Numbered from the stretch's first letter, positions 34,171-45,693 are shown. The stretch is 64,000 nucleotides of DNA from an uncultured bacterium (GCA_949298985.1 CASFYV010000021.1:310001-374000); one strand, 5' to 3'. A program made the numbers and translations. Notes: generated by a model not told the origin, from the sequence alone.

Positions 34171-34203
34171 AAATTTGAGGGCGCAATTTGCGACCTCAAA
34201 TTT
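34171..34203. terminator. Long hairpin downstream of the gene at 34229
   Basis: AAATTTGAGG (34171-34180) pairs with CCTCAAATTT (34194-34203). Inside, CGCAA and TTGCG also pair. Only a weak T-run follows on the minus strand, so it may end the 35547-34229 minus-strand genes, or be another kind of repeat element. Confidence 0.5.
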
Positions 34204-34228
34204 AAATTATCATAATATATATAAATAT

Positions 34229-34657
34229 TTACAATATACTATCATCACCATCGCCTAATCCAAAAGAATGAGAAGTATCATTGCTTATATCATCAATCAA
34301 TGAATGATCTGAATCATGTCCTGATATGAAATCATGTGGATTATCTAATATCCCATTTACATAAGGCCCCGACATATTTGCAGTTACAAGTTGATCCCCA
34401 TCGCCAGCAATGTGGTTTCCATCATTAGGCACCCAACGTTCCATTACACTCTTAGGCATATGCCCTTTGATAAAGAAATATGCTTTTTCTTTATAACTTA
34501 AACCTCCGGGTATTATCATTTCTACTGGCTCAAAATGCATAGGATTCCCTCCCTGCATACTACTCCCAGCTAAATTCTTTAATTTGCTACTACTATTTTT
34601 TAACATTGAACGATTTACTACAGGTGTAGATATTTTAGGCATAATTCTTTGTATCAT
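34229..34657 (-). CDS. Hypothetical acidic protein
   Basis: 142 residues from the ATG at 34657, the one correctly spaced after AAGGAGA. It opens MIQRIMPKISTPVVNRSMLK. It has a central positively charged part (YKEKAYFFIKGHMPKSVMERW) and an Asp/Ser/Gly-rich C-terminus (GHDSDHSLIDDISNDTSH, LGDGDDS) that might bind calcium. No family recognised. Last gene of the three-gene accessory run on the minus strand. Confidence 0.65.
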   Translation of the reverse strand: MIQRIMPKISTPVVNRSMLKNSSSKLKNLAGSSMQGGNPMHFEPVEMIIPGGLSYKEKAYFFIKGHMPKSVMERWVPNDGNHIAGDGDQLVTANMSGPYVNGILDNPHDFISGHDSDHSLIDDISNDTSHSFGLGDGDDSIL

Positions 34658-34970
34658 AACCATTCTCCTTTTCATATCTTTTTGATAATTGTATCTGTTT
34701 TACCCATTTAGCAATAAGTAAAGATGTTGTTGCTATCAATAAAATAATACTTATTTTAGATAAACCTTTATCCTTTTGAAACGAATTTATATCGTAAACC
34801 CCACTAGCAAATGTTCCCAAAAAGCCAAGAGTTACAAGATTTTCAAGATTTTCTGTTTTTGCCTCAATGTATGCTTGTTTTTCTACAACTTTGGGATATT
34901 TAGATGATTTCTGAGTTGAATTTTTAAAATTAGCATTAAGTGAGTGTTTCAAAATAGGGTTTATTTGCAT
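34635..34970 (-). CDS. Small membrane protein with F-K leader
   Basis: 111 residues. Opens MQINPILKHSLNANFKNSTQ, the F-K leader at residue 15. Two hydrophobic segments (LVTLGFLGTFASGVYDI and ISIILLIATTSLLIAKW), charged tail. Overlaps the following gene by about 20 bases and starts four bases after the preceding one, so it is in one transcript with both. Confidence 0.7.
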   Translation of the reverse strand: MQINPILKHSLNANFKNSTQKSSKYPKVVEKQAYIEAKTENLENLVTLGFLGTFASGVYDINSFQKDKGLSKISIILLIATTSLLIAKWVKQIQLSKRYEKENGYDTKNYA

Positions 34971-34974
34971 TTAA

Positions 34975-35547
34975 TTACCTACCTTTTTTATTATCTTCAT
35001 TTTCCATTGCTTTTATAAATTCATCTAGCTTTTCACCTCTTTTACGAGCTTTATCCATCTCTTCAGCTATATCAATCAATGCTGCACCAAGAGCTGCAGT
35101 AGTTCCTCCTGCTACGACAGCATTAACAGTATTACCTAAGACTGGAATCCAAGTTATTCCTTTTGATAACATCTTAAACGTAGTTTTTCCTACTGCATGA
35201 CCAGCAACACCTGCTGCTACTGATTTAAGAAGAGTTTTAGATAATTTAAAATCATAAATTCCATTAAAAATATGCGTTGCCATTAAAACTTCTATACCAG
35301 TCAAAGCTAATTCATCAAACCCTGGAGCTTGAGCCGTCAATGCTGCTGTGACAGAATTTCCTGCTGTATATCCAGCAACCCAAGCTTTAGCTTTTTTAAC
35401 TTCTTTAGGACCGAATAATGGTTTTAAGTCATTGTTACTTGTAGATTTTAATAGTGCTCTATTTAAAGTTTTTTTCTGTATTGTACTTGAACAACTTTTA
35501 AATGCAGGATAATTATAATAAGAGTTTCCTACTGCTAAAATATTCAT
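34975..35547 (-). CDS. DUF697-like membrane protein with F-K leader
   Basis: 190 residues. N-terminus MNILAVGNSYYNYPAFKSCS carries the leader at residue 16. The rest resembles DUF697 (GFDELALTGIEVLMATHIF, then IPVLGNTVNAVVAGGTTAAL), a helical bundle with possible membrane contact that in other bacteria is found with GTPases. Here there is no GTPase domain. First of the three-gene accessory run. Confidence 0.7.
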   Translation of the reverse strand: MNILAVGNSYYNYPAFKSCSSTIQKKTLNRALLKSTSNNDLKPLFGPKEVKKAKAWVAGYTAGNSVTAALTAQAPGFDELALTGIEVLMATHIFNGIYDFKLSKTLLKSVAAGVAGHAVGKTTFKMLSKGITWIPVLGNTVNAVVAGGTTAALGAALIDIAEEMDKARKRGEKLDEFIKAMENEDNKKGR

Positions 35548-35660
35548 TTAATATCCCTTTATTGAATGTACTTATACCAATTAAGTAAAATCTAACAAGA
35601 ATTTTTATTTTTTTCAAGCATGTTTAAAATAAATTTACAAATAGCAAAAAAAAATATGTT

Positions 35661-35666
35661 TATACT
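35661..35666 (+). promoter_or_regulatory. -10 box for the metalloprotease-like gene
   Basis: TATACT ends ten bases before the ATG at 35677; no ribosome site between. A leader of about three or four bases would result. Confidence 0.4.
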
Positions 35667-35676
35667 TTATATAAAT

Positions 35677-36489
35677 ATGAATATTATTAACTTAAACAAT
35701 TTTAATACAACATTTTCTTCTGGATTAAACAATAAAATTTTGTTAAAGGAAAAGAATATCAATATACAACAAGAAGAAGAAATTTTTCTGAATAAATACG
35801 GAATAGAAACTCGATTTAATACTAATAAATCTGGAGCTTTGGCCAACAGTTTATGTGTTAAAATTTTCGAAAAATTATTTAAGCATTTTAATAGTCAAAT
35901 GGTACTTCCTCCAACAATTTATATGTACAAAAAAAATGAAATTATAGATACAAATAACGCTCCTAATTTTTGTATTTCAGACACAAAAAATGTATTAAAA
36001 AATGATTATCCCTTCCCTGGCAGAGCAATCTTTTTTCTTGAATCACTAAATCTTAAAGAAATTGATGATAAAGCTAATACACTATTTTATAATAAAGAAT
36101 CAAGTTCATCTCATTTTTTATCTCCTTTTATACATGAATGGTTACATAGCATTCAACTAGATTATATATATAGAAAATACGGATATGGTGGTGATTGTGA
36201 TTATTTAAAAGATTTATATCCTAAAAAATCAAATATATCAGGAGTTCTATTATTAAAAAAACTAGAAACAAGAACTTTAACACAAAAAGAAAATGAAATT
36301 ATTTTTGATGTATTAGGTAATTATTCTACAAGACCCATAAATCAATATTTAGAAATTTTTAGTGAAGCGTTTACAAAATTTATTTGTAATTCATTGTCAG
36401 GAGCAAATTTAATTAAAAATCCTATGGATGAAATAAAAAAAACAAACAAGGAATTCCAAAAAATTTTAAAAAAAGTTTGTTCACTATGA
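35677..36489 (+). CDS. HExxH zinc metalloprotease-like protein with F-S leader
   Basis: 270 residues from the ATG at 35677. I chose it because the opening MNIINLNNFNTTFSSG then matches the leader, and because the -10 box lies just upstream. A longer frame begins at 35620. The motif FIHEWLHSIQLDY (about residue 151) supplies HExxH. The later LEIFSEAFTKFIC (about residue 228) offers a third ligand Glu, as in some gluzincins. Family unknown. It lies alone on the plus strand between minus-strand genes in the insert between scpA and smc. Confidence 0.7.
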   Translation: MNIINLNNFNTTFSSGLNNKILLKEKNINIQQEEEIFLNKYGIETRFNTNKSGALANSLCVKIFEKLFKHFNSQMVLPPTIYMYKKNEIIDTNNAPNFCISDTKNVLKNDYPFPGRAIFFLESLNLKEIDDKANTLFYNKESSSSHFLSPFIHEWLHSIQLDYIYRKYGYGGDCDYLKDLYPKKSNISGVLLLKKLETRTLTQKENEIIFDVLGNYSTRPINQYLEIFSEAFTKFICNSLSGANLIKNPMDEIKKTNKEFQKILKKVCSL

Positions 36490-36560
36490 GTTACATTAAA
36501 ATTGATGTATAAATTATACTTTTTGCAACTTTTTCATCGTTTGAATATTCTTTAAAAATA

Positions 36561-36815
36561 TTATTCCGTAAAAACATAAGGCAACTTTCTAACTCCACCC
36601 CAATTTGAAATCACATTTTGTGATATCAAGTTTTGAAATTCATCTTTTGTTACCTGAAACATATAATGTACAGGAAATCTCTCAATATTCCTCTTTACAG
36701 CTTGATTTAAAACCCTTGTTTCAACTCCATACAAATTTACAAGATCACTATCAAGCATTACTTTATAACCACGGATTTCGTATATTAAATTTTTTATTTC
36801 TACTAAATTTTTCAT
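36561..36815 (-). pseudogene. Truncated ORF6N-domain protein
   Basis: 84 residues ([41 protein letters not shown], then [10 protein letters not shown] and stop). This is the DNA-binding ORF6N/KilA-N-type domain common in phage antirepressors. The family normally continues past FTE with an effector domain, so the gene is cut short. Its ATG is one base after the smc stop, so it could be translated from the smc message. A second relic lies at 34069. Confidence 0.8.
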
Positions 36816-36816
36816 A

Positions 36817-39800
36817 CTAATCTCTTAGCTTAACTCCGGTAACTTTTGAAATCCCTTTTTCTTTTTGAGTAACCCCAATTGTACGATTTGCAGATTCAAT
36901 CATAGGTTTTCTGTGACTTACAACAATAAATTGAGTTGTTTCGGCTTGTGATTGAACGATATGAGCCAATTTTTCAACATTTATACCGTCTAAACTTGCA
37001 TCAACTTCATCAAACGCATAAAACGGTGCCGGCATATACTTTTGTATCGCAAAAACAAATGAAAGAGCAGTCAAAGCTTTTTCGCCGCCTGACATACCTG
37101 CTAAACGTTGTTTTTTCTTATCTCTTGGTTGTGCCTCAATATCTAATCCGCCTTCAAATGGTTTTTCTTCATTTTCTAAAACCAAAGTTCCTTCACCATC
37201 TGATAATTTATGGAAAATATCTTTGAAATTTTCATTCAACACATTATACGTTTTCAAGAATGTTTCTTTTTTAAGATCTTCATAACCTTTCATTCTCTCT
37301 AAAATTTGCTCACGTTCTTTTGATAAAGTATCAATTTGACCTTGCAATTCTTGTTGACGTGCAAAAACTTTTTCATAATCTTCAAGTGCTTTCATATTAA
37401 CAGCACCTAATTCATCCATTCTCTTTTGTAATCTCTGTATGCGAGAAGTTATCTCTTCTATTGACATTTCTACAGGAGTTAAATCATTAACATTTACACC
37501 AGCCTCTGTTAAAATATTTTTTGTTTCTTCAAGCTGTGGTTCTAACTCTCTTCTTCTTGCTTTGAATGATTCAATCTGCTCTGCTATTTTTTCGATATCA
37601 CTCACTTTTAGATTTCTTTGAGTTTCTATATCAACTAAATCTTTATTTATATCATCTCTTTGTTTCAAAAGTTCGCCTAATTTTTCAGTAATTTCTTTTA
37701 TTTGAACTTCTAAAACTTCTAATTGCTCATTCAAACCTTTAATTTCTTCATTAAATTTAGCTTTATCCAATTCTAAATCTTTATTAGTAGCCAAAGCTCT
37801 TTCTATTGTATCATTATGAGTTTTTATAGTAGTATTCATAAAATCAATTCTTTGATGCAAACCTTCAATCTCATTATTTGCATCCGCCATATTTTTCTCA
37901 TAACGCTTAATTTCAGCTTCAACTCCTGCTGTTTTTTCTTTCAAATCTTTTAAATCAGCATCATTCATCAATTTTTCTACTTCTAAAATCGAAGTCTGAA
38001 TATCTGTCATTTTTTCTGAAATACTAATATGTTCTTCTTCTAACTTATCTAAACCTTTTTCTATATTAGCAATTTCAGGTTCTGTTATTTTAATAAACTC
38101 TTGTTGTTCATCAATGTTTTTCTGAGTACTTTCAAAACTCAATTCTAAATTAGTCAACTCCAATTTAGCTTTATTAAATTCAGTAGTAGAAGCAGAATAC
38201 TTACTTCTAACATCTTCTATTTTTGCTTCCAAACTTGAACGCTTAGAAATCAAAGTTGCATATTTAGATTCCAAATCTTTTAATCTAACCCTAAAAGTAT
38301 CTAATTCACTATCAGAATTTTGAGCAAATTTCAACCCTGTTTTTCTAACAGCACCACCTGTAATTGAACCTGATTTTTCAAATAAATCACCAGATAGCGT
38401 AACCATTCTGTACTTACCGATTAATTTGTTAGCAACAGAACGATCTTCAACTACTAAAGTATCTCCAACTGCATAATAAAAAGCATTTAAATACTCATCA
38501 TCAAAATCTATAAGATTAATCGCAAAATCAATTACACCTTTTTCTTTTGGCAAATTCAAACTCTTAGGACATTTAACAATTTTATTTAAAGGAACAAATG
38601 TTGCACGCCCTGCATTTGAAGATTTCAAAAGCTCAATACAAGTAGATGCAACATGCTCATCATCTACAACGATATGAGCCATTCTTCCGCCTACAGCTAT
38701 TTCCATAGCTGTAGAATATTCTTCATCAACTTGTCCCAATTTCATTAATGGAGCGTGAACACCACGAATATTTGCGTTTACAACTGTATCAACCGCACGT
38801 CCGAGGTTAGCTTCTTCACTTGCTTGTTTAGATGCCTCAAGCATATACATTTTTTTGCGTGCTGCTTGAAGATCATAGTCCATATCTGTGATTTCATTTT
38901 TAGTCTTATCCAAATCATGCAATGTATTTTTAAGGATAATTTTAAAATCGTCAAGTTCTTTTCCTAATTGTTCGATTAAAAGCTCCTTGTTCGCCTTTGT
39001 TTCTGAAAAATTATTCTTAAAATTCTCCAATTCTTCAAGCTTAATTTTAGCTTCCTCAATAACCTTTTTCTTTGAAGATAAATCAGCTTCCATCGGAGCT
39101 TGTTTTTGAATAAGCTTAGTTTCTTTATCATGATATTCTTCTAATTCTTTTCTAAGAGCATTTCTTCTTTCGATATGTTTTTCAGCTGTTTCATTAAGCC
39201 CTGACATATCTTCTAAAATCTTATGCAAAATCTCTTTTTGCTCTTGAATATTCTTCTCAATTCCTCTAATTTCATCTTGCTTTAAAGAAATTTTCAATTC
39301 ACTATCTTTAATTTTACCCTGTTGAGTTTCAATACCATTTTTAGTATTTTCAATAGTCTTTAAATTTTCTTGTATTTGCTTATCTGCATAAACTATTGAA
39401 GAATTTTTTCTTGAAATTGCCCCTTTAATTTCTTCTGATTTTTGTTTTAATTCAATCTGATGAGCTTCACCCTTTTCTTTTATAGTAGAAGAAATTTCTT
39501 CATATTTTTCCTTAACTAATTTTAATCTTTCTTCTAAATCCTTAGATTTTAATTCTTCTTCTTTTTTTCTTTTTGTAAACTCTAAAATATTTTCATGAGC
39601 CTGTTCTAAATTCCTTCTCAAATCAAAAAATTTCACAGTATTAATTTGACTTTCAAGCCCAACCTTTTCATCTTTTAACTTTTGATACTTCATCGCAACT
39701 TCTTTTTCTTCTTTAAGTTGCTCTAATCTAACATTTACTTCGTTTAAAATTAAAGTCGAATTAACAACTCTTTTTTCAACCGTATCCAATTCATTTGTAG

Positions 39801-40311
39801 CTTGATCTATTCTCCTGTCAAAATCTGCGACACCAGCTATTTCATCAATAATTTTACGACGTTCATTAGGAGTACAATTGGTAATACTCATAACATCGCC
39901 TTGCATCATAACATTATAACTATTAGGAGTTATGTTATATTTTTCAAGTTTTGCATGAATATCGGATAAAGTAACAATTTTATCATCTAAATAATAAATG
40001 CTATTAAAACCTTGTGAAGACTTACGAATTCTTCTTGCTACAGAAAACTCTCCTTCATCACCGGCTTCTGCAAAAGTTACTTTAACAAAAGCTTCATTTC
40101 TTTTATTGTAAATTGATATTAAATGGAATAATTTTTCAGCTCTCAAAGTTCTTGATGTAGAAAGTCCTAAAGCAAATAAAATACTATCTATAATATTACT
40201 TTTTCCGGAACCATTCGGTCCTGAAATAGTAGTAAAGCCTTTTAGCATTGGTATTTCGACTTTATTCGCAAACGACTTAAAGTTATCGACCTCGAGCTGT
40301 TTAATGTACAT
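36817..40311 (-). CDS. smc: Chromosome segregation ATPase Smc
   Basis: 1164 residues, full length. Walker [10 protein letters not shown] at 31-39. Two long coiled coils flank the hinge (about 510-650, with [12 protein letters not shown] and [11 protein letters not shown]). Signature motif [11 protein letters not shown] (about 1070) and Walker [16 protein letters not shown] (about 1095). With ScpA and ScpB it forms the bacterial condensin. The three genes usually are unlinked or scpAB are linked; here they lie within 8 kb, separated by an accessory insert. Confidence 0.97.
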   Translation of the reverse strand: MYIKQLEVDNFKSFANKVEIPMLKGFTTISGPNGSGKSNIIDSILFALGLSTSRTLRAEKLFHLISIYNKRNEAFVKVTFAEAGDEGEFSVARRIRKSSQGFNSIYYLDDKIVTLSDIHAKLEKYNITPNSYNVMMQGDVMSITNCTPNERRKIIDEIAGVADFDRRIDQATNELDTVEKRVVNSTLILNEVNVRLEQLKEEKEVAMKYQKLKDEKVGLESQINTVKFFDLRRNLEQAHENILEFTKRKKEEELKSKDLEERLKLVKEKYEEISSTIKEKGEAHQIELKQKSEEIKGAISRKNSSIVYADKQIQENLKTIENTKNGIETQQGKIKDSELKISLKQDEIRGIEKNIQEQKEILHKILEDMSGLNETAEKHIERRNALRKELEEYHDKETKLIQKQAPMEADLSSKKKVIEEAKIKLEELENFKNNFSETKANKELLIEQLGKELDDFKIILKNTLHDLDKTKNEITDMDYDLQAARKKMYMLEASKQASEEANLGRAVDTVVNANIRGVHAPLMKLGQVDEEYSTAMEIAVGGRMAHIVVDDEHVASTCIELLKSSNAGRATFVPLNKIVKCPKSLNLPKEKGVIDFAINLIDFDDEYLNAFYYAVGDTLVVEDRSVANKLIGKYRMVTLSGDLFEKSGSITGGAVRKTGLKFAQNSDSELDTFRVRLKDLESKYATLISKRSSLEAKIEDVRSKYSASTTEFNKAKLELTNLELSFESTQKNIDEQQEFIKITEPEIANIEKGLDKLEEEHISISEKMTDIQTSILEVEKLMNDADLKDLKEKTAGVEAEIKRYEKNMADANNEIEGLHQRIDFMNTTIKTHNDTIERALATNKDLELDKAKFNEEIKGLNEQLEVLEVQIKEITEKLGELLKQRDDINKDLVDIETQRNLKVSDIEKIAEQIESFKARRRELEPQLEETKNILTEAGVNVNDLTPVEMSIEEITSRIQRLQKRMDELGAVNMKALEDYEKVFARQQELQGQIDTLSKEREQILERMKGYEDLKKETFLKTYNVLNENFKDIFHKLSDGEGTLVLENEEKPFEGGLDIEAQPRDKKKQRLAGMSGGEKALTALSFVFAIQKYMPAPFYAFDEVDASLDGINVEKLAHIVQSQAETTQFIVVSHRKPMIESANRTIGVTQKEKGISKVTGVKLRD

Positions 40312-40398
40312 TAAATCCCTTCTCCCTTACATTAATTAGACACTAAAAACCCCTCCATGTCAATCTATTAACAATGTTATTAACATTTAATAAAATAA

Positions 40399-40423
40399 AA
40401 ATCGGGTTTTAAAAACCCGATTT
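40399..40423 (-). terminator. Terminator of adk
   Basis: AAATCGGGTTT (40399-40409) pairs with AAACCCGATTT (40413-40423), followed on the minus strand by a T-rich tail. Confidence 0.8.
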
Positions 40424-40426
40424 CCA

Positions 40427-41086
40427 CTAAGCATTTATAATATTTAAAAGCCTGTCCCAAACCTCATTAATAGAACCATTCGCATCAATTTTATGAAGAA
40501 CTCCTTTTTGTTCATAAAATTCTATTAATGGAGCTGTTTCTCTAAAATATGTTTCAAAACGAGCTTTTGCTATTTCCTCGTTATCATCCGCTCTTGTTTT
40601 CAAAGTTTCACCGCATTTATCACAAATATTTTCAACTTTTGAAGGTTTAAATTTTTTGTTATAAATTTCACCACATTTAGGACAAGATTGACGATAAATA
40701 ATTCTTTCAATAAGAATTTGAGTATCAATATCAAAATAAATAGCTTTAAAAGCTGCTTCATTATTTTTATCAATATCTTTATTAATTTCATCTAACATTT
40801 TAGCTTGTTCTAAGCTTCTTGGGTAACCGTCTAGAACATATCCATTTTTACAATCATCACTTGCTAATTTTTTAGCAATAATTTTCCCAACTAATTCCGC
40901 AGGAACGAGTTGACCTTTATCAATAAAACCTTTAGCAATTTTACCTTCTTCAGATTCTTTAGCAATTTCAGCTCTTAAAAGTGAACCTGTATCAACGTGC
41001 GGTAAATTTAAATATTCTGACAAATGATTTGTTTGAGTCCCTTTTCCACAAGCAGGAGGCCCTAAAAAAATTAATTCTTTTTTCAT
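40427..41086 (-). CDS. adk: Adenylate kinase
   Basis: 219 residues. P-loop GPPACGKGTQ at residues 9-18, AMP site DTGSLLRAEI, and DGYPRSLEQA. The LID carries the zinc motif CPKCGEIY ... ICDKCGE, typical of many Gram-positive and cyanobacterial-lineage enzymes. Reaction: ATP + AMP to 2 ADP. AAGGAG ribosome site. Terminator follows. Confidence 0.97.
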   Translation of the reverse strand: MKKELIFLGPPACGKGTQTNHLSEYLNLPHVDTGSLLRAEIAKESEEGKIAKGFIDKGQLVPAELVGKIIAKKLASDDCKNGYVLDGYPRSLEQAKMLDEINKDIDKNNEAAFKAIYFDIDTQILIERIIYRQSCPKCGEIYNKKFKPSKVENICDKCGETLKTRADDNEEIAKARFETYFRETAPLIEFYEQKGVLHKIDANGSINEVWDRLLNIINA

Positions 41087-41253
41087 AATTTTCTCCTTCT
41101 TAACTAAATTATAAAACTAAAAAAGAAAATGTATAGTAAAATAAATTTAATTCATAATAGATGACTAATTAAAACACTACCACTCTTCACTACTCTCTAT
41201 AAATAATAGCGAATAAAGTTCAAGAATTTACGCTTTACCAACTTAATTCATAA

Positions 41254-42483
41254 CTATATTAATATCTGTGTTCCAAGCATAATTCTATGAGAATCTTTCG
41301 CCGCATCATTTTGACAGAATACATAGTTTAGAATTAATCTTAACCCTTGTCCTTTAATGAAGTAATTGAGCCCAACAGAATATTCTCTTTGATTATTATG
41401 TGCGATTTCTCTATTAGGGTCGAATTCATCATATCTTGCAAGAATTTGTAGTTTTTTTGTAAGCATATATCCAACAGTTGCATAAAAACCGCTTGCATGT
41501 TTATCAGTAGAAAATCCACTAGGTCCGTTGTATCCGTTAGCTTGAGCCCATTCAAAATTAGCCATAAATCTTTTGTAATCATACTGAATATGAGCACCAA
41601 CAACACAGAAGTTGTTATCTCTATGTCCAGCATCCATGCTGCCGCCGATAAGTAATTTCCCATATCTACCGTCAGTTTTACCCAGAGGTTTTAAATCAAC
41701 TCTACCGATAAATTCTGCTCCAGGGAAAAATTCTTGGAAATACGTATCTGAACTATATACCCCAAAATCATATCCTAAAAGGCTATAGTCACCAGAAACT
41801 CTTGCACCTAATTTTCTTATCGTTCCAAAGTTTCTGGAAATTTGTGAACGAGCTATAAATGGTAGAACAAACGGGCCATAAGCACCTTCCATACCTAAAG
41901 GTGGTCGAGAATGTCCAACTAATAATCTGTGGTGAGGAATTTTATTGGTTGCGATATACATATCAGCAAATAGGTTTTGTACAAAATTTCTTTCCGTAAA
42001 AGGATTGTAGTTAAACATTATTCTTGCATCAGCACTATTATTTTTAAAGAAAATATCATAACCAACGTTGATAGTATTAACATCGTAATGGTTAGTAGTA
42101 TGATCGGAGTTTAATCCTCCTTCTACAAAATGTAGCCCTATATCACCGTTATATCCTGCCCAAAGTTGAGTATGGTCAACTAAAGAACCTTCATCAAATT
42201 TTTGAGTTAAAACATCTTTTAAAAGATATGTAGGCTTATCATATTTATCAACTTCCAAATGATAAACATCTTGAAGTTTTTCTTTTAAACTTTTTTCTTT
42301 TTTAATACTGCTTTCACTAACAGAAACCGCTTGCGGAGCATCTGCAAGTTCTTTATCAAGAATATCTTCTAAAACAATTTCTTCTAAATTGTCATTGTTT
42401 TTATTTTTAGTATCTGCAGCTAAAACTGGAGTAATTGTTGCTATTATTAATCCGATTATTATTAGTAAAATCTTATTTTTCAT
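41254..42483 (-). CDS. OprP/OprO-type outer-membrane porin, copy A
   Basis: 409 residues. Signal peptide MKNKILLIIIGLIIATITPV with cleavage after VLA. A mature acidic N-terminal region leads into alternating beta strands with aromatic ends and a C-terminal strand HRIMLGTQILI. The motif HHRLLVGHSRPPLGMEG recurs in the copy at 49853. Looks like a phosphate-selective porin family barrel. Minus-strand TATAAT (42500-42495) ends 11 bases before the ATG, so the leader is only about five bases. A terminator for focA lies just upstream. Confidence 0.8.
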   Translation of the reverse strand: MKNKILLIIIGLIIATITPVLAADTKNKNNDNLEEIVLEDILDKELADAPQAVSVSESSIKKEKSLKEKLQDVYHLEVDKYDKPTYLLKDVLTQKFDEGSLVDHTQLWAGYNGDIGLHFVEGGLNSDHTTNHYDVNTINVGYDIFFKNNSADARIMFNYNPFTERNFVQNLFADMYIATNKIPHHRLLVGHSRPPLGMEGAYGPFVLPFIARSQISRNFGTIRKLGARVSGDYSLLGYDFGVYSSDTYFQEFFPGAEFIGRVDLKPLGKTDGRYGKLLIGGSMDAGHRDNNFCVVGAHIQYDYKRFMANFEWAQANGYNGPSGFSTDKHASGFYATVGYMLTKKLQILARYDEFDPNREIAHNNQREYSVGLNYFIKGQGLRLILNYVFCQNDAAKDSHRIMLGTQILI

Positions 42484-42494
42484 AACTATATTCT

Positions 42495-42500
42495 ATTATA
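42495..42500 (-). promoter_or_regulatory. -10 box of porin copy A
   Basis: TATAAT on the minus strand, 11 bases before the ATG and just after the focA terminator. A very short leader is expected. Confidence 0.45.
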
Positions 42501-42510
42501 TTTTAAAAAG

Positions 42511-42541
42511 AAAAGACCAATCTTTAAAAGATTGACCTTTT
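42511..42541 (-). terminator. Terminator of focA
   Basis: On the minus strand AAAAGGTCAATCTTT can pair along 15 positions with AAAGATTGGTCTTTT, including two G-U pairs (inner pairs open to form the loop). It is followed by a T-rich tail. Confidence 0.75.
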
Positions 42542-42554
42542 CTTATAGTATCAC

Positions 42555-43421
42555 TTAATTTTGATGTCTGTGTTCTTCTCTTAAATAAGCAGTCCAGAAT
42601 AAAAGAACAACAAAAACAAATGCACCAACCATATTTCCTAAAGTAACAGGAACTAAATTGTGTAAACAGAAACCTTTCCAAGTCATAGTAGCTAATTGAT
42701 CAGGAGTCATACCAGATGCTGCTACAATAGAAGGAAAATGTTTCATTAAAATACCGTTTGGAATAAAGAACATATTTGCAATACTGTGTTCATAACCTGA
42801 AGCAACGAATGTTGTAATAGGGAAGAAAATTGCAAATATTTTACCGATAACACGTTTAGATGTAGAAGCCATAAATATCGCTAAACAAACTAACCAGTTA
42901 CAAAGAATACCTCTAAAGAAAGCTTCTGTAAATGACAAATTAACTTTAGAGAAAGCTGTTTGCATAGCAGTAACACCAACAGCATCTCCACCATTATGTC
43001 CCATTCCTGCAAAATAAACTAAAGCTGCTACTAGCACAGAACCAATGAAGTTTGCAGCATAAACAATAGACCAGCTTCTTAATAATTTTGCTAAACTAAC
43101 TTTTTTTTCTAATACAGAGAAAGTCATCATAACGTTACCTGTAAATAGTTCAGCACCTGTAAGAGTAACTAACATCAAACCTGTAGCGAAAGTCATAGCT
43201 CCGATTAATTTAGTGAAACCCCATCCCATATTAGAATCACCTGTCATAACTGTAAGCGAAACTTGAGCACCAAATGCGATAAAAGCACCTGCTGCAATAG
43301 CTAAAGTAAACATTTTTGTTTTACTATAATCAGCCTTTCCTGTCATAACTTTGTCACTTAATTCGTGTACTGTTGCACTAGGAGTAAGGCTATCTTGTGT
43401 TGAAATCACTTTTTCTTCCAT
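42555..43421 (-). CDS. focA: Formate/nitrite channel (FocA/NirC family)
   Basis: 288 residues, six membrane helices. Family motifs GAELFTGNVMMTFSVLEKK, WLVCLAIFMA and ANMFFIPNGI are visible. The fold is a pentameric channel that moves small monovalent anions. Formate is the likely substrate in a fermenter; nitrite is possible. No pflB or nitrite reductase neighbour decides this. Single-gene unit with terminator. Confidence 0.93.
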   Translation of the reverse strand: MEEKVISTQDSLTPSATVHELSDKVMTGKADYSKTKMFTLAIAAGAFIAFGAQVSLTVMTGDSNMGWGFTKLIGAMTFATGLMLVTLTGAELFTGNVMMTFSVLEKKVSLAKLLRSWSIVYAANFIGSVLVAALVYFAGMGHNGGDAVGVTAMQTAFSKVNLSFTEAFFRGILCNWLVCLAIFMASTSKRVIGKIFAIFFPITTFVASGYEHSIANMFFIPNGILMKHFPSIVAASGMTPDQLATMTWKGFCLHNLVPVTLGNMVGAFVFVVLLFWTAYLREEHRHQN

Positions 43422-43661
43422 TTATATTTCTCCTTTTTATGATTTCTTTTTTAGTCAATACAAAGCTATAGATAAAATTCGAAGAATTCGAAATTTATGC
43501 TTAGAAATTATTTTACTATTTATATATTAAAGCTTAAGTATTTTAATGTTCTATTTAAACTTCATACTTCCTAAAAAAGAAGTCTTTTTCTAAATCCTTA
43601 TTGATAATAGCACTTGAAAAAATGATTGCAAGAGGGTAAATAAATTAAAATTTTATGAAAA

Positions 43662-44789
<1,128 letters not shown>

Positions 44790-45269
44790 TTATCCGTTAA
44801 ATCTTTCTTCGTTATATGTAATAAGCTCTAACATAGATTGCCAGTTGTCAAAAATTTCTTCCGGCTTAAAATAAATAGCAGTTTCTCTTTGAGCACTTTC
44901 TGGAGAATCTGAAGCGTGGATAACATTGTATTCCATAACTTGCGCGAAATCTGCACGAATAGTTCCGACATCTGCTTTCATAGGACTTGTAGCACCCACC
45001 ATATGACGAACACTTTCGATTGCTTCATAACCCTCAATAACCATAGCTACTATAGGACCACTTGTAATGTAGTGTACAAGTCTATTGTAAAATGGTTTCC
45101 CTTTGTGTTCTTCATAATGTTTTTCAGCCATTTCCGGAGTAACTTGTAAAAGCTTCATTGCAACAATTTTAAAACCTTTTGTTTCAAATCTGTCTATAAT
45201 TTTTCCGATAAGCCCTCTTTTAACACCATCTGGTTTGATAGCTACAAATGTTCTTTCTTCTGTTTTCAT
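44790..45269 (-). CDS. ndk: Nucleoside-diphosphate kinase
   Basis: 159 residues, a little longer than the usual 135-150. [11 protein letters not shown] at residues 12-22. The phospho-His lies in [15 protein letters not shown]. Transfers the gamma-phosphate of ATP to NDPs. First gene of the ndk-tgt pair. Confidence 0.96.
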   Translation of the reverse strand: MKTEERTFVAIKPDGVKRGLIGKIIDRFETKGFKIVAMKLLQVTPEMAEKHYEEHKGKPFYNRLVHYITSGPIVAMVIEGYEAIESVRHMVGATSPMKADVGTIRADFAQVMEYNVIHASDSPESAQRETAIYFKPEEIFDNWQSMLELITYNEERFNG

Positions 45270-45363
45270 AACTTCTCCTAATATAATACTCGGGTTTTCC
45301 CAATCACAATAATTACAACATAAAAAGGCTCGGTTGTAAAGGTAAAGAAAATATTTTAAAGGA

Positions 45364-45392
45364 TTGAAGATTTCAGGAAATCATAATATAAT
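45364..45392 (+). promoter_or_regulatory. Promoter of the ACT-domain gene
   Basis: TTGAAG (45364-45369), 17-base spacer, TATAAT (45387-45392). AAGGAG then precedes the ATG at 45414. Confidence 0.7.
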
Positions 45393-45413
45393 TCTTAAAA
45401 AGGAGATTTTGTA

Positions 45414-45692
45414 ATGGATGATTATAAAATAATTATAACTGTTTCAGGTAGTGATAAAGTTGGTATTGTATCAGGGATTTCCGCGGTTTTAGCAAAATAT
45501 AAAGTTAATATCGAAGATATTAAACAAACACTTATGCAAGGTCATTTTGTAATGTTTATGTTGTGTGATATTAAAAATGCTGAATTGAATTTTAAAGAAC
45601 TTAAAAATGCTTTAATTGAAGAAGGTAATAAATTGGAAGTTGAAGTTTGGGTTCAGAAAAAAGGTATTTTTGAAAAAATGCATACTGTATAG
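45414..45692 (+). CDS. ACT-domain regulatory protein
   Basis: 92 residues forming a single ACT domain (KIIITVSGSDKVGIVSGISA, VNIEDIKQTLMQGHFVMFM). This matches the UPF0237 family of free-standing ACT proteins, which bind amino acids or similar ligands. Partner unknown. Stop lies seven bases before the following ATG. Confidence 0.88.
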   Translation: MDDYKIIITVSGSDKVGIVSGISAVLAKYKVNIEDIKQTLMQGHFVMFMLCDIKNAELNFKELKNALIEEGNKLEVEVWVQKKGIFEKMHTV

Positions 45693-45693
45693 A
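45688..45693 (+). promoter_or_regulatory. Candidate -10 for the TPR gene at 45700
   Basis: TATAGA with TG just upstream ends six bases before the ATG. It overlaps the end of the ACT gene. The match is weaker than the other six-base cases. Confidence 0.35.

Larger units (their letters stand above)
33920..34228. other. 309-base region without an intact gene
   Basis: Contains the scpA promoter (34022-34050, minus), a decayed ORF6N fragment (34069-34113) and a long hairpin (34171-34203). Nothing else is visible. Confidence 0.7.

Noticed and set aside
43478-43492. TTCGAA-GAA-TTCGAA upstream of focA as an operator
   Set aside because: It is a 9-base direct repeat by chance-level length with no known binding protein; not enough to call.
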